Origin: Oligosphaeraceae bacterium
GTDB taxonomy: Bacteria > Verrucomicrobiota > Lentisphaeria > Oligosphaerales > Oligosphaeraceae
Length of the DNA: 15,750 nt
Assembly (NCBI GenBank): GCA_012515455.1
Contig: JAAYYJ010000071.1
Coordinates: forward strand, 1-15,750
Reading direction: 5' to 3'
Made by a program: the position numbers and the translations under genes. Below the pieces are notes generated by a model, which saw nothing but the letters and a program-made list of their open reading frames with translations, searched no databases and was not told where the DNA came from. Positions 1 through 6,826 of this stretch are shown one piece after another (positions within the stretch are counted from its first letter, which is position 1; each line of letters begins with the position of its first letter).

Positions 1-353
1 ATATAGCACAAAATTCGTAAAAATCGAATTAAATATTTTATTATCAATAAGTTCCATTTAATTTTTATGCAGTTTTACCAAAATAGGTTTTTAGAGATAC
101 CCTAATGTTAATGGATCGACAAAAAATTCATCGGACCAACTTTGATGCATATATGAAATCCGGTTTTCTTGGTAGCTTTGCTGCTGTTTTAATCGCCTTA
201 TTGAAAAGATTATCTGCTATTTGCTAAAAGTCAAGCTTGAAAATACAAATCCATCCCAAAAATCGCTATTATACAAATTAAATTCTCAATTATATTATAA
301 TACTTGAATTATATATCAAAGAACAGCAATTTTGTTATATAATCTGGCAGACA
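1..353. other. AT-rich gene-free upstream region
   Basis: The first ~350 bases are dominated by A and T, unlike the GC-rich coding DNA that follows. Stop codons are frequent in all frames. The only open frame I could find by eye on the plus strand is a 40-residue one at 105-227 with a hydrophobic stretch near its end; it lacks a convincing ribosome-binding site and I do not call it a gene. The right end (about 281-343) holds short palindromes and two TATAAT hexamers and is probably the control region of the regulator gene that follows. I see no RNA gene, terminator or mobile-element remnant here. Confidence 0.6.
293..343 (+). promoter_or_regulatory. Candidate promoter and Lrp-type operator
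   Basis: A perfect -10 hexamer TATAAT lies at 338-343, about 53 bases before the start codon at 396; a second TATAAT lies at 296-301 within the perfect palindrome TATTATAATA (293-302). No good -35 hexamer sits at 16-18 bp from either. Just upstream of the later -10 is an imperfect palindrome, TTGAATTATATATCAA (304-319), with TTGA/TCAA arms and 12 of 16 symmetric positions. Lrp-family proteins bind AT-rich dyads and commonly autoregulate, so this is a plausible operator placed to block the promoter. This is inferred from base patterns only. Confidence 0.3.
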
Positions 354-395
354 TTGTCGGGTTGGGTCATATTAATTCGCGAACAGGAGGATACT

Positions 396-845
396 ATGGA
401 TGATCTTGACCGCAAGATTCTGCAGCTGCTGCAGCAGAACAGCCGGATTACGAATTTGAAACTGGCCCAGGCGGTGCATCTTGCCCCCTCGGCGGTGCTG
501 AAACGGGTGCGCAGCCTGGAACGCACTGGGGTGATTGCGGGCTATACGGCCCGGCTGAATCATCGCCGGCTGGGCCTTGATCTGACGGTGCTGATCGACA
601 TTGAGACCAGCGAGAAGCCCGGGGTTATGAGCATCGGCGGGAAGCTGGCTGCTTTTCCGGAGGTTTGCGCTGTCTATGATGTCTCCGGGCACAGCGATTA
701 CATTATCAAGGTGGTGGTCAGGGATACTGAGGCCCTGAATGACCTGATCAGCCGCCTGGGCCGGATTCCGGGCGTGCTACGCACCCGGACCTCGCTGGTT
801 ATGCGGACTATTAAAAACGAACTTTCACCTGAGCCAATGCTATGA
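396..845 (+). CDS. Lrp/AsnC family transcriptional regulator
   Basis: This 149-residue DNA-binding regulator has the usual Lrp/AsnC length and two-domain layout. Residues 1-50 form the N-terminal helix-turn-helix (MDDLDRKILQLLQ, then LKLAQAVHLAPSAVLKRVRSLE, ending in the family-typical GVIAGY at 45-50). Residues ~64-140 form the RAM ligand-binding and oligomerisation domain, with V.AVYDVSGHSDYIIKV around 90-106. The start at 396 is chosen because a perfect AGGAGG lies at 385-390, five bases upstream; an in-frame ATG at 354 lacks such a site and adds 14 residues unlike the family. The stop overlaps the next start as ATGA, so the two genes are translationally coupled. Members of this family usually sense amino acids and regulate themselves and an adjacent transporter. 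The effector cannot be read from the sequence. Confidence 0.93.
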   Translation: MDDLDRKILQLLQQNSRITNLKLAQAVHLAPSAVLKRVRSLERTGVIAGYTARLNHRRLGLDLTVLIDIETSEKPGVMSIGGKLAAFPEVCAVYDVSGHSDYIIKVVVRDTEALNDLISRLGRIPGVLRTRTSLVMRTIKNELSPEPML

Positions 846-1768
846 CTGGACAACACAAAGGTATTCTGTTTGGCTTGATTGCGACTGCGTTCTGGGCCAG
901 CTTCTACCCTCTGGGGCGGGTGCTGTTCGGATTCAATGCCGAGGCGGTGGACCCGCTGAATTTCACCTTCCTGCGTTTTGCCTTCGCCACTCTGTTCTTT
1001 CTGCCGCTGCTGTTTCAGCCGACCAACCGCAGGGCGGTGCAGAAGCTGCTGCGTCAGCACTGGGGGCAAGTGCTGTTGCTGTCCGCCATCGGCATCGTGG
1101 GTGAGGGTTTGCTGGTGTTCTGGTCCCTGAAGTATACCACTTCGGCCCGGGCTTCGCTGCTGGCGAACGCATCCCCGATCTTCACCGTGCTGATCTCATA
1201 CTTCTGCGGGCGGGAGCTGCTCAACGGCCGCAGGATCAGCGGAATGATCCTGGGCTTCCTGGGCATACTGCTGGCTTTCCAGGGCGGTGGTGGAGATGTG
1301 TTCTCCGCGGATACCGGAATGCTGGCCGGCGACCTGATGGCCTTGCTCAGCGGTGTCGGCTGGGCCTATTATACGGTCTTCGGGACGGAAATCACCGCCT
1401 GCTGCGGCGGGATGCTGGGCACCGGAGTGCTGTTCGCCTGCGGCACCCTGCTGATGCTCCCGGTGCTGATCCTCAGCGGCAGCGGGCCGTCTTTCGATCT
1501 GCCCTGGCGAGTCTGGCTGGGGGCGTTCTATTTGGGGGCTCTGTCCAACGGACTTGCCAACGGCCTCTGGTATATGGCCCTGAAGTATGTCACACCGGGA
1601 GAATTGGGGTCGTGCGGTTATATTTCCGCGCTGTTGACTTTTGCCCTGGCAGTGTTTTTTCTGGACGAGCAGTGCAGCTGGCAATTCCTGGTGGCTATCG
1701 GCCTGGTCTTGGGCGGCGTGGCACTGATGCTGCAGCGGGAAAAACTCATGTCAAGTACAACAGTGTAG
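842..1768 (+). CDS. EamA/DMT-superfamily transporter, probable metabolite exporter
   Basis: This 308-residue inner-membrane protein has ten predicted helices in two EamA repeats (about residues 5-147 and 158-297), the standard drug/metabolite transporter architecture. Family-typical features include the helix-1 GLIATAFWASFYPLGR segment, SLKYTTSARASLLANASPIFTVL at the end of repeat 1, and ALKYVTPGELGSCGYISALL in repeat 2; the last two occupy equivalent positions in the repeats. The C-terminal tail is short and basic (LQREKLMS). The start codon overlaps the regulator's stop (ATGA), so it relies on coupling. The Lrp/AsnC neighbour suggests amino acid or amino-acid-like export, as with other Lrp-type/DMT pairs, but the substrate cannot be assigned from sequence. 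The frame is intact and full length. Confidence 0.92.
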   Translation: MTGQHKGILFGLIATAFWASFYPLGRVLFGFNAEAVDPLNFTFLRFAFATLFFLPLLFQPTNRRAVQKLLRQHWGQVLLLSAIGIVGEGLLVFWSLKYTTSARASLLANASPIFTVLISYFCGRELLNGRRISGMILGFLGILLAFQGGGGDVFSADTGMLAGDLMALLSGVGWAYYTVFGTEITACCGGMLGTGVLFACGTLLMLPVLILSGSGPSFDLPWRVWLGAFYLGALSNGLANGLWYMALKYVTPGELGSCGYISALLTFALAVFFLDEQCSWQFLVAIGLVLGGVALMLQREKLMSSTTV

Positions 1769-1900
1769 CAATGAAGAACAGATAGTGCCAGGTCAGGTTT
1801 GCCGGCCCGAAATAATTACTGGCCTCCAGGATGACAAATGGCAAAATGATATTACATTTAAAGCCAGACTCAATCCATAAATTTCTGCTGGAGGTGCAGG

Positions 1901-3925
1901 ATGTCACTGTGTCTGTCCGGCAAAAATACACTCCTGTCTATGAAAAACAATGTGCCGGAAATGCGACAGGCAATGCTGCAGGGGGTGTTGTCAGTCCTGT
2001 TGCCATTTCTGCTGATCCCCTGTGAGATGTGTGGACTGCTGGCTGACTGGCGCATATATCCTGTGGCGCTGGCGGTCAGCAGTGCAGGGCTGGGGATGCA
2101 GGTGCTCTTCCGGCGGCCGCAACCGGGACGGTGGATTCTAGGAGGTGCGCTGGCGTTGTTGGCTGGTGCGGTCATGCCTTCTCTGCTGCAGAATCCAGGC
2201 CTGATGCTTTTTTGGGGCACAGTGGTGAGCGGTGGTTTTTTTTATCTCCTGACCGGGATCATTGTCAACTTCAGGCGATATTCACTGCGGGCTGTTCGCC
2301 GTCGGGCTCAAGGTGCGCTGGGGGGATTGCTGGTTTGCGTGGCGCTTTCCCCTTTGTTGTCAGCAGACTTATTCTCCCTGAATCTGTGCTTTGCCCTCAG
2401 CGTCAGTCTGGCGCTGATTTTCCTGGTCGCCTGGGGAATCAAAGCCACTGCGGGATATTTGCGCTGGTTGGTGGTCTTCCTCGCGTTTTGTGCTGGGGGC
2501 ATACTGTGGTATTTTTTTGTGCTGGCCTTGACTGAGATTATTATTGCCGTCCTGGCGGGATTGGGGTTGGCAGTTCTGACAGTATTCCACCGTGAACGCG
2601 GACCTGGTGAACAGTGGTGGGGGGGGATGCTGCAACACCCTGCCAGATGCCTGATAGTGACTTTCTCCCTCTTGATTGGGTTTGGGACGCTGTTGCTGCG
2701 AACCTCCGCCGCCAGCACCAAAGGTATCCGGATCATTGATGCCGCTTTCACAGCTGTCAGCGGTGTTTGCGTGACAGGATTGAGCGTGATCGATATCGGA
2801 ACAGCTTTGAGCGGCTATGGACAATTCTTCCTGTTGTTGCTGATTCAGCTTGGCGGGCTGGGCATAATGAGTGTTGCGACTTTGGCGCTGCATGCGCTGG
2901 GGAGGGTCAGCCTTAACCAGGAGCGTCTGATGTATTCAATCAGCGAGCCGCTGGAGGCAAATGTATTCGACAGCCTGAAATTAATCCTGAAATTTACCCT
3001 GGTGATGGAACTATCAGGAGCACTGATCCTGATCTTTTGCTTTTTTCAATCCGGGATGCGCTGGCCCCAGGCTGCCTGGATGGGCACTTTTACCGCGGTT
3101 TCTGCTTTCTGCAATGCCGGATTCTTCCCCGGAGCCGCCAATCTGGCCACGTATCCGGAAAATCACCTGTTGCTGCATACGGTCGCGCTGCTGATTGTAT
3201 TTGGTGGCATGGCCCCGTCGGTGACCATGAGTCTGCCGCGATTCTGCCGCGGCAGACAGGTACCGGTCAGCGCTTATCTGACTATCAGCACGACACTCTG
3301 TCTGCTGTTTTTCGGAACCGTATTTCTGCTGTGTTTTGAATGGAATGGCATCTTCAGCGGACTGACATGGCCCCAAAAACTGAGCCATGCATGGTTCCAG
3401 TCGGTGACTGCCCGTACTGCAGGCTTCAATACGGTGCCCGTGGCCGGCATTGCAGTTCCCGGGTATTTGTTGTTGCTCCTGCTGATGTTTATCGGCGGGA
3501 GTTTCGGCGGTACGGCTGGCGGCATTAAAACGAATACCTTTGCGGTGATCGTGCTGTCTTTCCGGGCGGCGGTGACCGGAAGGCGTTCCATCATCCTGGC
3601 CGGACGGCGTATCCTGCCCGAGACGGTTTTGCAGGCCCTGGCGATTGTCACTGCGGCGCTGCTGACGCTGGTGTTGGCCATACTGATGCTGATCACCACG
3701 CAGGACATCCCGGCCCGGGATATCATCTTCGAGGCCACCTCCGCTCTGGCTACGGTCGGACTCTCGACCGGTGCGACTGCTGAGCTTGATGGCATCGGGA
3801 AGTTGATAATTATGGCGGTAATGTTTATCGGCCGTATCGGGCCATTGACGTTTTTCCTGTTGCTGAGCGAAGACCGCAAAGCCCGGGAACCTGGTCTCCC
3901 GGCTGCCAAGGTAAGACTAAGCTAA
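1901..3925 (+). CDS. ktrB: TrkH/KtrB-type K+ transporter subunit with N-terminal membrane extension
   Basis: This is the ion-conducting subunit of a Ktr/Trk potassium uptake system. The C-terminal ~430 residues carry all four pore loops of the family: SGVCVTGLSV (287-296), SAFCNAGFF (401-409), TARTAGFNT (503-511) and SALATVGLSTG (614-624). GGTAGGIKTNTF (536-547) and MFIGRIGPLT (641-650) are further family hallmarks. Each pore loop keeps its filter glycine. The first ~240 residues form an additional hydrophobic region of perhaps six to eight helices; classical KtrB is only ~450 residues. The start at 1901 follows GGAGGT at 1890-1895; ATG 1940 has no ribosome-binding site. A T8 run (2236-2243) and a G8 run (2619-2626) lie in the frame, the latter at the extension/core boundary just before an in-frame ATG (residue 243). 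It is followed by its RCK partner. Confidence 0.93.
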   Translation: MSLCLSGKNTLLSMKNNVPEMRQAMLQGVLSVLLPFLLIPCEMCGLLADWRIYPVALAVSSAGLGMQVLFRRPQPGRWILGGALALLAGAVMPSLLQNPGLMLFWGTVVSGGFFYLLTGIIVNFRRYSLRAVRRRAQGALGGLLVCVALSPLLSADLFSLNLCFALSVSLALIFLVAWGIKATAGYLRWLVVFLAFCAGGILWYFFVLALTEIIIAVLAGLGLAVLTVFHRERGPGEQWWGGMLQHPARCLIVTFSLLIGFGTLLLRTSAASTKGIRIIDAAFTAVSGVCVTGLSVIDIGTALSGYGQFFLLLLIQLGGLGIMSVATLALHALGRVSLNQERLMYSISEPLEANVFDSLKLILKFTLVMELSGALILIFCFFQSGMRWPQAAWMGTFTAVSAFCNAGFFPGAANLATYPENHLLLHTVALLIVFGGMAPSVTMSLPRFCRGRQVPVSAYLTISTTLCLLFFGTVFLLCFEWNGIFSGLTWPQKLSHAWFQSVTARTAGFNTVPVAGIAVPGYLLLLLLMFIGGSFGGTAGGIKTNTFAVIVLSFRAAVTGRRSIILAGRRILPETVLQALAIVTAALLTLVLAILMLITTQDIPARDIIFEATSALATVGLSTGATAELDGIGKLIIMAVMFIGRIGPLTFFLLLSEDRKAREPGLPAAKVRLS

Positions 3926-3945
3926 CAAGCACAAGGAGCACGGTC

Positions 3946-4599
3946 GTGTCACAGCAAATAATGATTATTGGACTGGGGCAGTTTGGCACCTTGCTGGCCC
4001 GCACGCTCTTTGAGCGCGGTGCGGAGGTACTGGCGGTGGATATTGAGCAAAGCCGTATCGATGCGGTAGCGGATTTTGTGACTCATGCAGTGGCAATAGA
4101 TGCCACTGATGAAGGGGCGCTGGCCCAGCTGATGCCCGCTTCCCGCGATACAGTGGTCTGCACTATCGGCGGAGCCTCCAAGGATTCAGCCATCATCTGC
4201 ACTGCGCTGCTGCGACAGATGGGTTGCCAGCATATTGTCGCCCGGGCTAATTCGCAGATGCATCGGCGAATTCTACTGTTGGTTGGTGCGCATGAGGTGA
4301 TCAACCCAGAGCAGGAATTCGGCCGGCGCTTCGCCACTCATTTGCTGCATCGCAATATCCTGTCTGACACCATGTTGGGCGGTAATCTGGAGCTTACGGA
4401 GATACTCCTGCCGCCGTCGATGGTTAACCAGAATCTGGTGTCTCTCGCCTTGCCGAAACGTTACGGTATTATTGTCGCGGCAGTAAGGCGGGAGGGAGAG
4501 TTGTTCCGGCCTGATCCCCGGGAAATGCTGAAGGATGGCGACAAATTACTGATAGTTTCCAGCGAAGAAGCTTTGGCAACTTTGCTTAAGGAGGTCTGA
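3946..4599 (+). CDS. ktrA: KtrA/TrkA-type RCK gating subunit
   Basis: This 217-residue cytoplasmic subunit gates the K+ channel encoded just upstream. It has one RCK_N Rossmann domain (residues 1 to ~135) with the nucleotide-binding IIGLGQFG (7-14; GxGxxG) and an acidic residue at the end of strand 2 (VDIE, 31-34), then a TrkA_C domain (~140-217) with the typical LPKRYGIIVAAVRREGE and DGDKLLIV segments. A single RCK unit and ~220 residues match KtrA rather than the double-length TrkA. The start is GTG at 3946, supported by AAGGAG (3933-3938) seven bases upstream and by the immediate start of strand 1. It begins 20 bases after the channel stop and ends directly before the next ATG. By family, the ring-forming protein responds to ATP/ADP or NAD(H). 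Confidence 0.95.
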   Translation: MSQQIMIIGLGQFGTLLARTLFERGAEVLAVDIEQSRIDAVADFVTHAVAIDATDEGALAQLMPASRDTVVCTIGGASKDSAIICTALLRQMGCQHIVARANSQMHRRILLLVGAHEVINPEQEFGRRFATHLLHRNILSDTMLGGNLELTEILLPPSMVNQNLVSLALPKRYGIIVAAVRREGELFRPDPREMLKDGDKLLIVSSEEALATLLKEV

Positions 4600-5238
4600 A
4601 TGCAACTCGGCAAGGGGATTACTCTGGGCCTATGGCTGTTAATAGGCCTGAATATGCTGATGGCTTTCGGCTCCATCGGGATATTCTTGCGTATGGCACC
4701 GGCAATTGAGCTAATAAATTTCCGCAACGCCCGGTCGCTGGAAGCCTGCGAGCAAATGCTGGTGGCGATGGCGGGGGGGGATATTGCCAGGAGTGATTTT
4801 CAAGCGGCGTTGGACTTGGCCGGGGGGAACATCACCGAGCCGGGTGAGATAGAGGCCTGCCAGCAGATACAGAGGTTGTTCTCAGCCATCCAGGCGGGAG
4901 ATGATGGCCTGCGCCAGCAGCTGGCGCAGGCCATCGTCGCGCTGGCCGAGCGCAATCGCGTGGCTATGAATGGTGCGGCCCGGCAGGCGCAGTCGCTGGG
5001 CCGTGCCGGTGCCTGGAGCGTGGCCTTTATGGCGCTGCTGTTCTTTACCACCGGTATCATCTTTGAGCAGCGACTGCGGCGGGATATCCTTGATCCGGTG
5101 GGAGAACTGGGGGGTGCCCTGCAGGCGCACCGCGATGGTGATTCCCTGCGGCGCTGCACCGGCATCGGTTTGTCAAAGGAGATGAAGAGGGTGTTTGCCG
5201 AGGTCAATGATCTGCTGGATCAAAAGACGCAGGGCTGA
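4600..5238 (+). CDS. Two-helix membrane protein with HAMP-like domain and no output module
   Basis: I do not recognise this 212-residue protein as a named family, but its architecture is readable. TM1 spans about residues 8-30, a ~105-residue mostly helical, charged segment follows (31-135), TM2 spans ~136-157, and residues ~158-208 look like a HAMP linker: basic RLRRDI, conserved-type DPVGEL, then LSKEMKRVFAEVNDLLD. The layout equals the sensor half of a chemoreceptor or histidine kinase, with nothing after HAMP. It starts immediately after the ktrA stop with zero spacing; GGAGG lies at 4590-4594 inside the end of ktrA. Position and coupling suggest a role with the K+ channel (inference). 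It contains a G8 run (4773-4780) and a 33-bp palindrome (4903-4935). Alternative: the remnant of a longer sensor cut short at its C-terminus. Confidence 0.8.
   Translation: MQLGKGITLGLWLLIGLNMLMAFGSIGIFLRMAPAIELINFRNARSLEACEQMLVAMAGGDIARSDFQAALDLAGGNITEPGEIEACQQIQRLFSAIQAGDDGLRQQLAQAIVALAERNRVAMNGAARQAQSLGRAGAWSVAFMALLFFTTGIIFEQRLRRDILDPVGELGGALQAHRDGDSLRRCTGIGLSKEMKRVFAEVNDLLDQKTQG
4903..4935. repeat. 33-bp near-perfect palindrome within a coding region
   Basis: Arms GATGGCCTGCGCCAGC (4903-4918) and GCTGGCGCAGGCCATC (4920-4935) are exact reverse complements around a single A at 4919. Pairing can extend three more positions outward with one G-T wobble (4900-4902 with 4936-4938). It encodes a helical stretch (GLRQQLAQAI) of the HAMP-like protein and keeps the frame open. 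The origin is unknown. Confidence 0.85.
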
Positions 5239-5251
5239 GTCTGCCAGGAAA

Positions 5252-5277
5252 CAGCCCGCCTTCAGGGCTCCGGGCTG
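5252..5277 (+). terminator. Candidate terminator hairpin after the K+ uptake operon
   Basis: CAGCCCG (5252-5258) pairs perfectly with CGGGCTG (5271-5277), 13 bases after the last stop of the plus-strand operon. An alternative smaller stem AGCCC/GGGCT uses the loop. There is no T tract, so if it terminates it is weak or factor-assisted. Its placement between convergent operons is the main support. Confidence 0.3.
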
Positions 5278-5319
5278 AGGGTGGTGATGTGGTCAGCAGG
5301 AGCAGGTGAGGGCGGGCCG

Positions 5320-5333
5320 GCAGCCGTGGCTGC
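5320..5333 (-). terminator. Candidate terminator hairpin after the dehydrogenase gene
   Basis: GCAGCC (5320-5325) and GGCTGC (5328-5333) form a compact GC stem beginning two bases after the minus-strand stop at 5336-5338. Only two bases separate the arms, so the real hairpin would open to a five-pair stem with a four-base loop. There is no T tract. Support comes from position only. Confidence 0.25.
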
Positions 5334-5335
5334 AG

Positions 5336-6340
5336 TTAGGGCAGATAGACAATCTCGCGCCGCTCTGCGGAACGCATCAGGGCCAGGCATAACTGCTGTG
5401 CGGCGAGGGCCTCTTCCACGCCCGCCCAGGGCTTCTCACCCTTGCGCACGCAGTCGACCAGGACCGCCATTTCAGCGCCGAACATCCCGCCCTTGAGGTT
5501 CTGCAGATCGACCACGCTCTGGTCATCCAAGGGGATTTCCTCCTGGTTCCCCGGCGTGAAATAAGTGATTCCGGTCTGATCAGAGAGCCTCAGGGCGCCC
5601 TGGTCGCCATAAATGATCATCCCGTTTTCGCTCGGGCCGCTGCGCAACCAGGCGCCCTGGATGGTGCCGATAACGCCGTTTTTGCAGGTGACCGTGGCGC
5701 TGAGGTAGTCGGCGGGCAGGCCGTTTTTAGGATTGAGCATCAGTGCATTGGCGCAGACGCTCTGTGCCTCGCCGACAAAGTAGTTGAGCAGATCGGCGTG
5801 GTGCGCCAGCATGTCCAAGGTTACTCCGCCGCAGAGGCTGTAATCCGCGAACCAGTCGCCGGGCATGCGTTTGTATGCTCCCAGCATCACGTGCACTTCA
5901 AAACAGAGCGGCCGGCCGATCTTGCCGGCATCGAGCATCTGCTTCATCCTGATGACCCCGGGGGAATAGCGGCGGACGAAGCCCACGGCGAACAGCTTCT
6001 GGTAATTGCGCAGCAGCGGGGTGAGTTCGTCCAGTTGCGCCTGGGTGCGGCAGAGGGGCTTTTCGCAGAACACCGGTTTGCCGGCGGAGGTGGCGGCCCA
6101 GATGCCCTCGATATGGCAGTAAGAGGGTGAAGTAACCAGGACGAAGTCGACCTCGGGGCTGGAGGCCAGCTCGACCGCGCTGCTGTACACTTTCCGCCCG
6201 GGGAAGGCGGCCAGATAGGTATCGATCTGCTTTTGCTCCAGATCATAGATACCAGTCACCCTCGTTCCGGGAATGGATTCTATGTTGCGGGAATGCGTAG
6301 TCCCCATCCGGCCAACCCCGATGATACCTATTTTCAGCAT
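5336..6340 (-). CDS. Gfo/Idh/MocA family oxidoreductase
   Basis: This 334-residue cytoplasmic NAD(P)-dependent dehydrogenase belongs to the glucose-fructose oxidoreductase / inositol 2-dehydrogenase superfamily. The N-terminal Rossmann fold opens with GIIGVGRMGTTHSRNI (5-20), and the C-terminal alpha/beta domain carries the substrate site. The catalytic set is intact: K95 in the EKP motif (93-95), and D176 and H180 in GGVTLDMLAHHAD (171-183), equivalent to the Lys/Asp/His of inositol dehydrogenases. The start at 6340 (MLKIGIIG) has GGAGA five bases upstream and begins directly with strand 1; an upstream in-frame ATG at 6472 would add 44 non-homologous residues. It is separated by 162 bp from the dehydratase cassette and may have its own promoter. 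Likely substrate: a cyclic polyol or sugar derivative. The exact one cannot be assigned, though the fold resembles IolG. Confidence 0.92.
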   Translation of the reverse strand: MLKIGIIGVGRMGTTHSRNIESIPGTRVTGIYDLEQKQIDTYLAAFPGRKVYSSAVELASSPEVDFVLVTSPSYCHIEGIWAATSAGKPVFCEKPLCRTQAQLDELTPLLRNYQKLFAVGFVRRYSPGVIRMKQMLDAGKIGRPLCFEVHVMLGAYKRMPGDWFADYSLCGGVTLDMLAHHADLLNYFVGEAQSVCANALMLNPKNGLPADYLSATVTCKNGVIGTIQGAWLRSGPSENGMIIYGDQGALRLSDQTGITYFTPGNQEEIPLDDQSVVDLQNLKGGMFGAEMAVLVDCVRKGEKPWAGVEEALAAQQLCLALMRSAERREIVYLP

Positions 6341-6412
6341 TTTGTTCTCCAACTTGTAATTTTGGTCACAGAAAGAGTGGATGATCCTGGCTTGTGCCAA
6401 GATGCCTGCATT

Positions 6413-6442
6413 ACCATACCCGTATTTGCGCATAATGCAAAT
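6413..6442 (-). promoter_or_regulatory. Candidate promoter and operator for the dehydrogenase gene
   Basis: On the minus strand TTGCAT (6440-6435) and TATGGT (6418-6413) are separated by 16 bp, a weak sigma70-type arrangement ending about 70 bases before the start at 6340. Overlapping the -35 is the inverted repeat ATTTGC-N7-GCAAAT (6424-6442), a dyad of the size expected for a dimeric repressor. The match is moderate and unsupported by any comparison. Confidence 0.3.
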
Positions 6443-6459
6443 GGGAAAGCGGCTTTCCC
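6443..6459 (-). terminator. Candidate terminator hairpin after the dehydratase cassette
   Basis: GGGAAAGC (6443-6450) and GCTTTCCC (6452-6459) are exact reverse complements around one G. On the minus strand this lies 44 bases after the stop of the last cassette gene and is followed by ATTTGCATTATG, which is AT-rich but not a clean T run. It could instead be part of the operator region of the next gene. Confidence 0.35.
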
Positions 6460-6502
6460 GGCGCCAATCCATAGGGGGGAGGCAGGACTTATTGTGGCCG
6501 GT

Positions 6503-6826
6503 TCAGGCCGGCGCCGGGGGCGGCGGGAAATCCAGGTCCCCCAAGGGAAAATGCTGCTGGCTGCCGTACACGTCAGTGTCCTGCAGCGAGCCCGAGGATG
6601 CGTTCCTGGGCAGCACTACTTTGAGGGTCAGGATACGGGCGAAGGGCTTGATCCGGACGCACTCCGGCGGGACCTGGTAGAGGGCGGCAATGGTCCGGGG
6701 CTGGAAATTCTCCGCCTGGAGCACCCGCAGGTAGTCTTCTTCCCTCTCGAACATCAGGTCGATGGTCAACTGGAACGGGCCGGCATTTTTGCTGCGGCAG
6801 ACCATGGCGATATCGTATAGTCTCAT
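6503..6826 (-). CDS. DUF4387 family protein
   Basis: This 107-residue soluble protein matches the DUF4387 family as I know it. The N-terminal YDIAMVCRSKNAGPFQLTID segment (4-23) with SKNAGPF, and the C-terminal SGSLQDTDVYGSQQH segment (78-92), are its two hallmarks, and the length is typical. No biochemical function is established for the family; it characteristically travels with AtuA/DUF1446 proteins, as here. The start at 6826 is set by an ATGA overlap with the upstream AtuA-like gene and by GGAGA (6831-6835); an in-frame ATG at 6853 would lie inside that gene. The C-terminus is a proline-rich tail (DFPPPPAPA). It is the last gene of the coupled cassette. A structural or regulatory partner of the AtuA-like protein is the simplest guess. 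Confidence 0.85.
   Translation of the reverse strand: MRLYDIAMVCRSKNAGPFQLTIDLMFEREEDYLRVLQAENFQPRTIAALYQVPPECVRIKPFARILTLKVVLPRNASSGSLQDTDVYGSQQHFPLGDLDFPPPPAPA

Noticed and set aside
420..437. CTGCAG/CTGCTGCAG repeats at the start of the regulator gene
   Set aside because: They encode the Leu/Gln-rich first helix (LQLLQQN) of the HTH domain and are explained by codon usage.
1769..1900. Possible terminator or promoter between exporter and channel genes
   Set aside because: Only short GGCC matches and a weak TGATATTAC -10-like string (1847-1855) without a -35 are present; not enough to call either element.
1831..2025. 64-codon frame before and overlapping the channel gene
   Set aside because: It overlaps the ktrB start by 125 bp, has no ribosome-binding site of its own and resembles no protein family; the ktrB frame explains the region.
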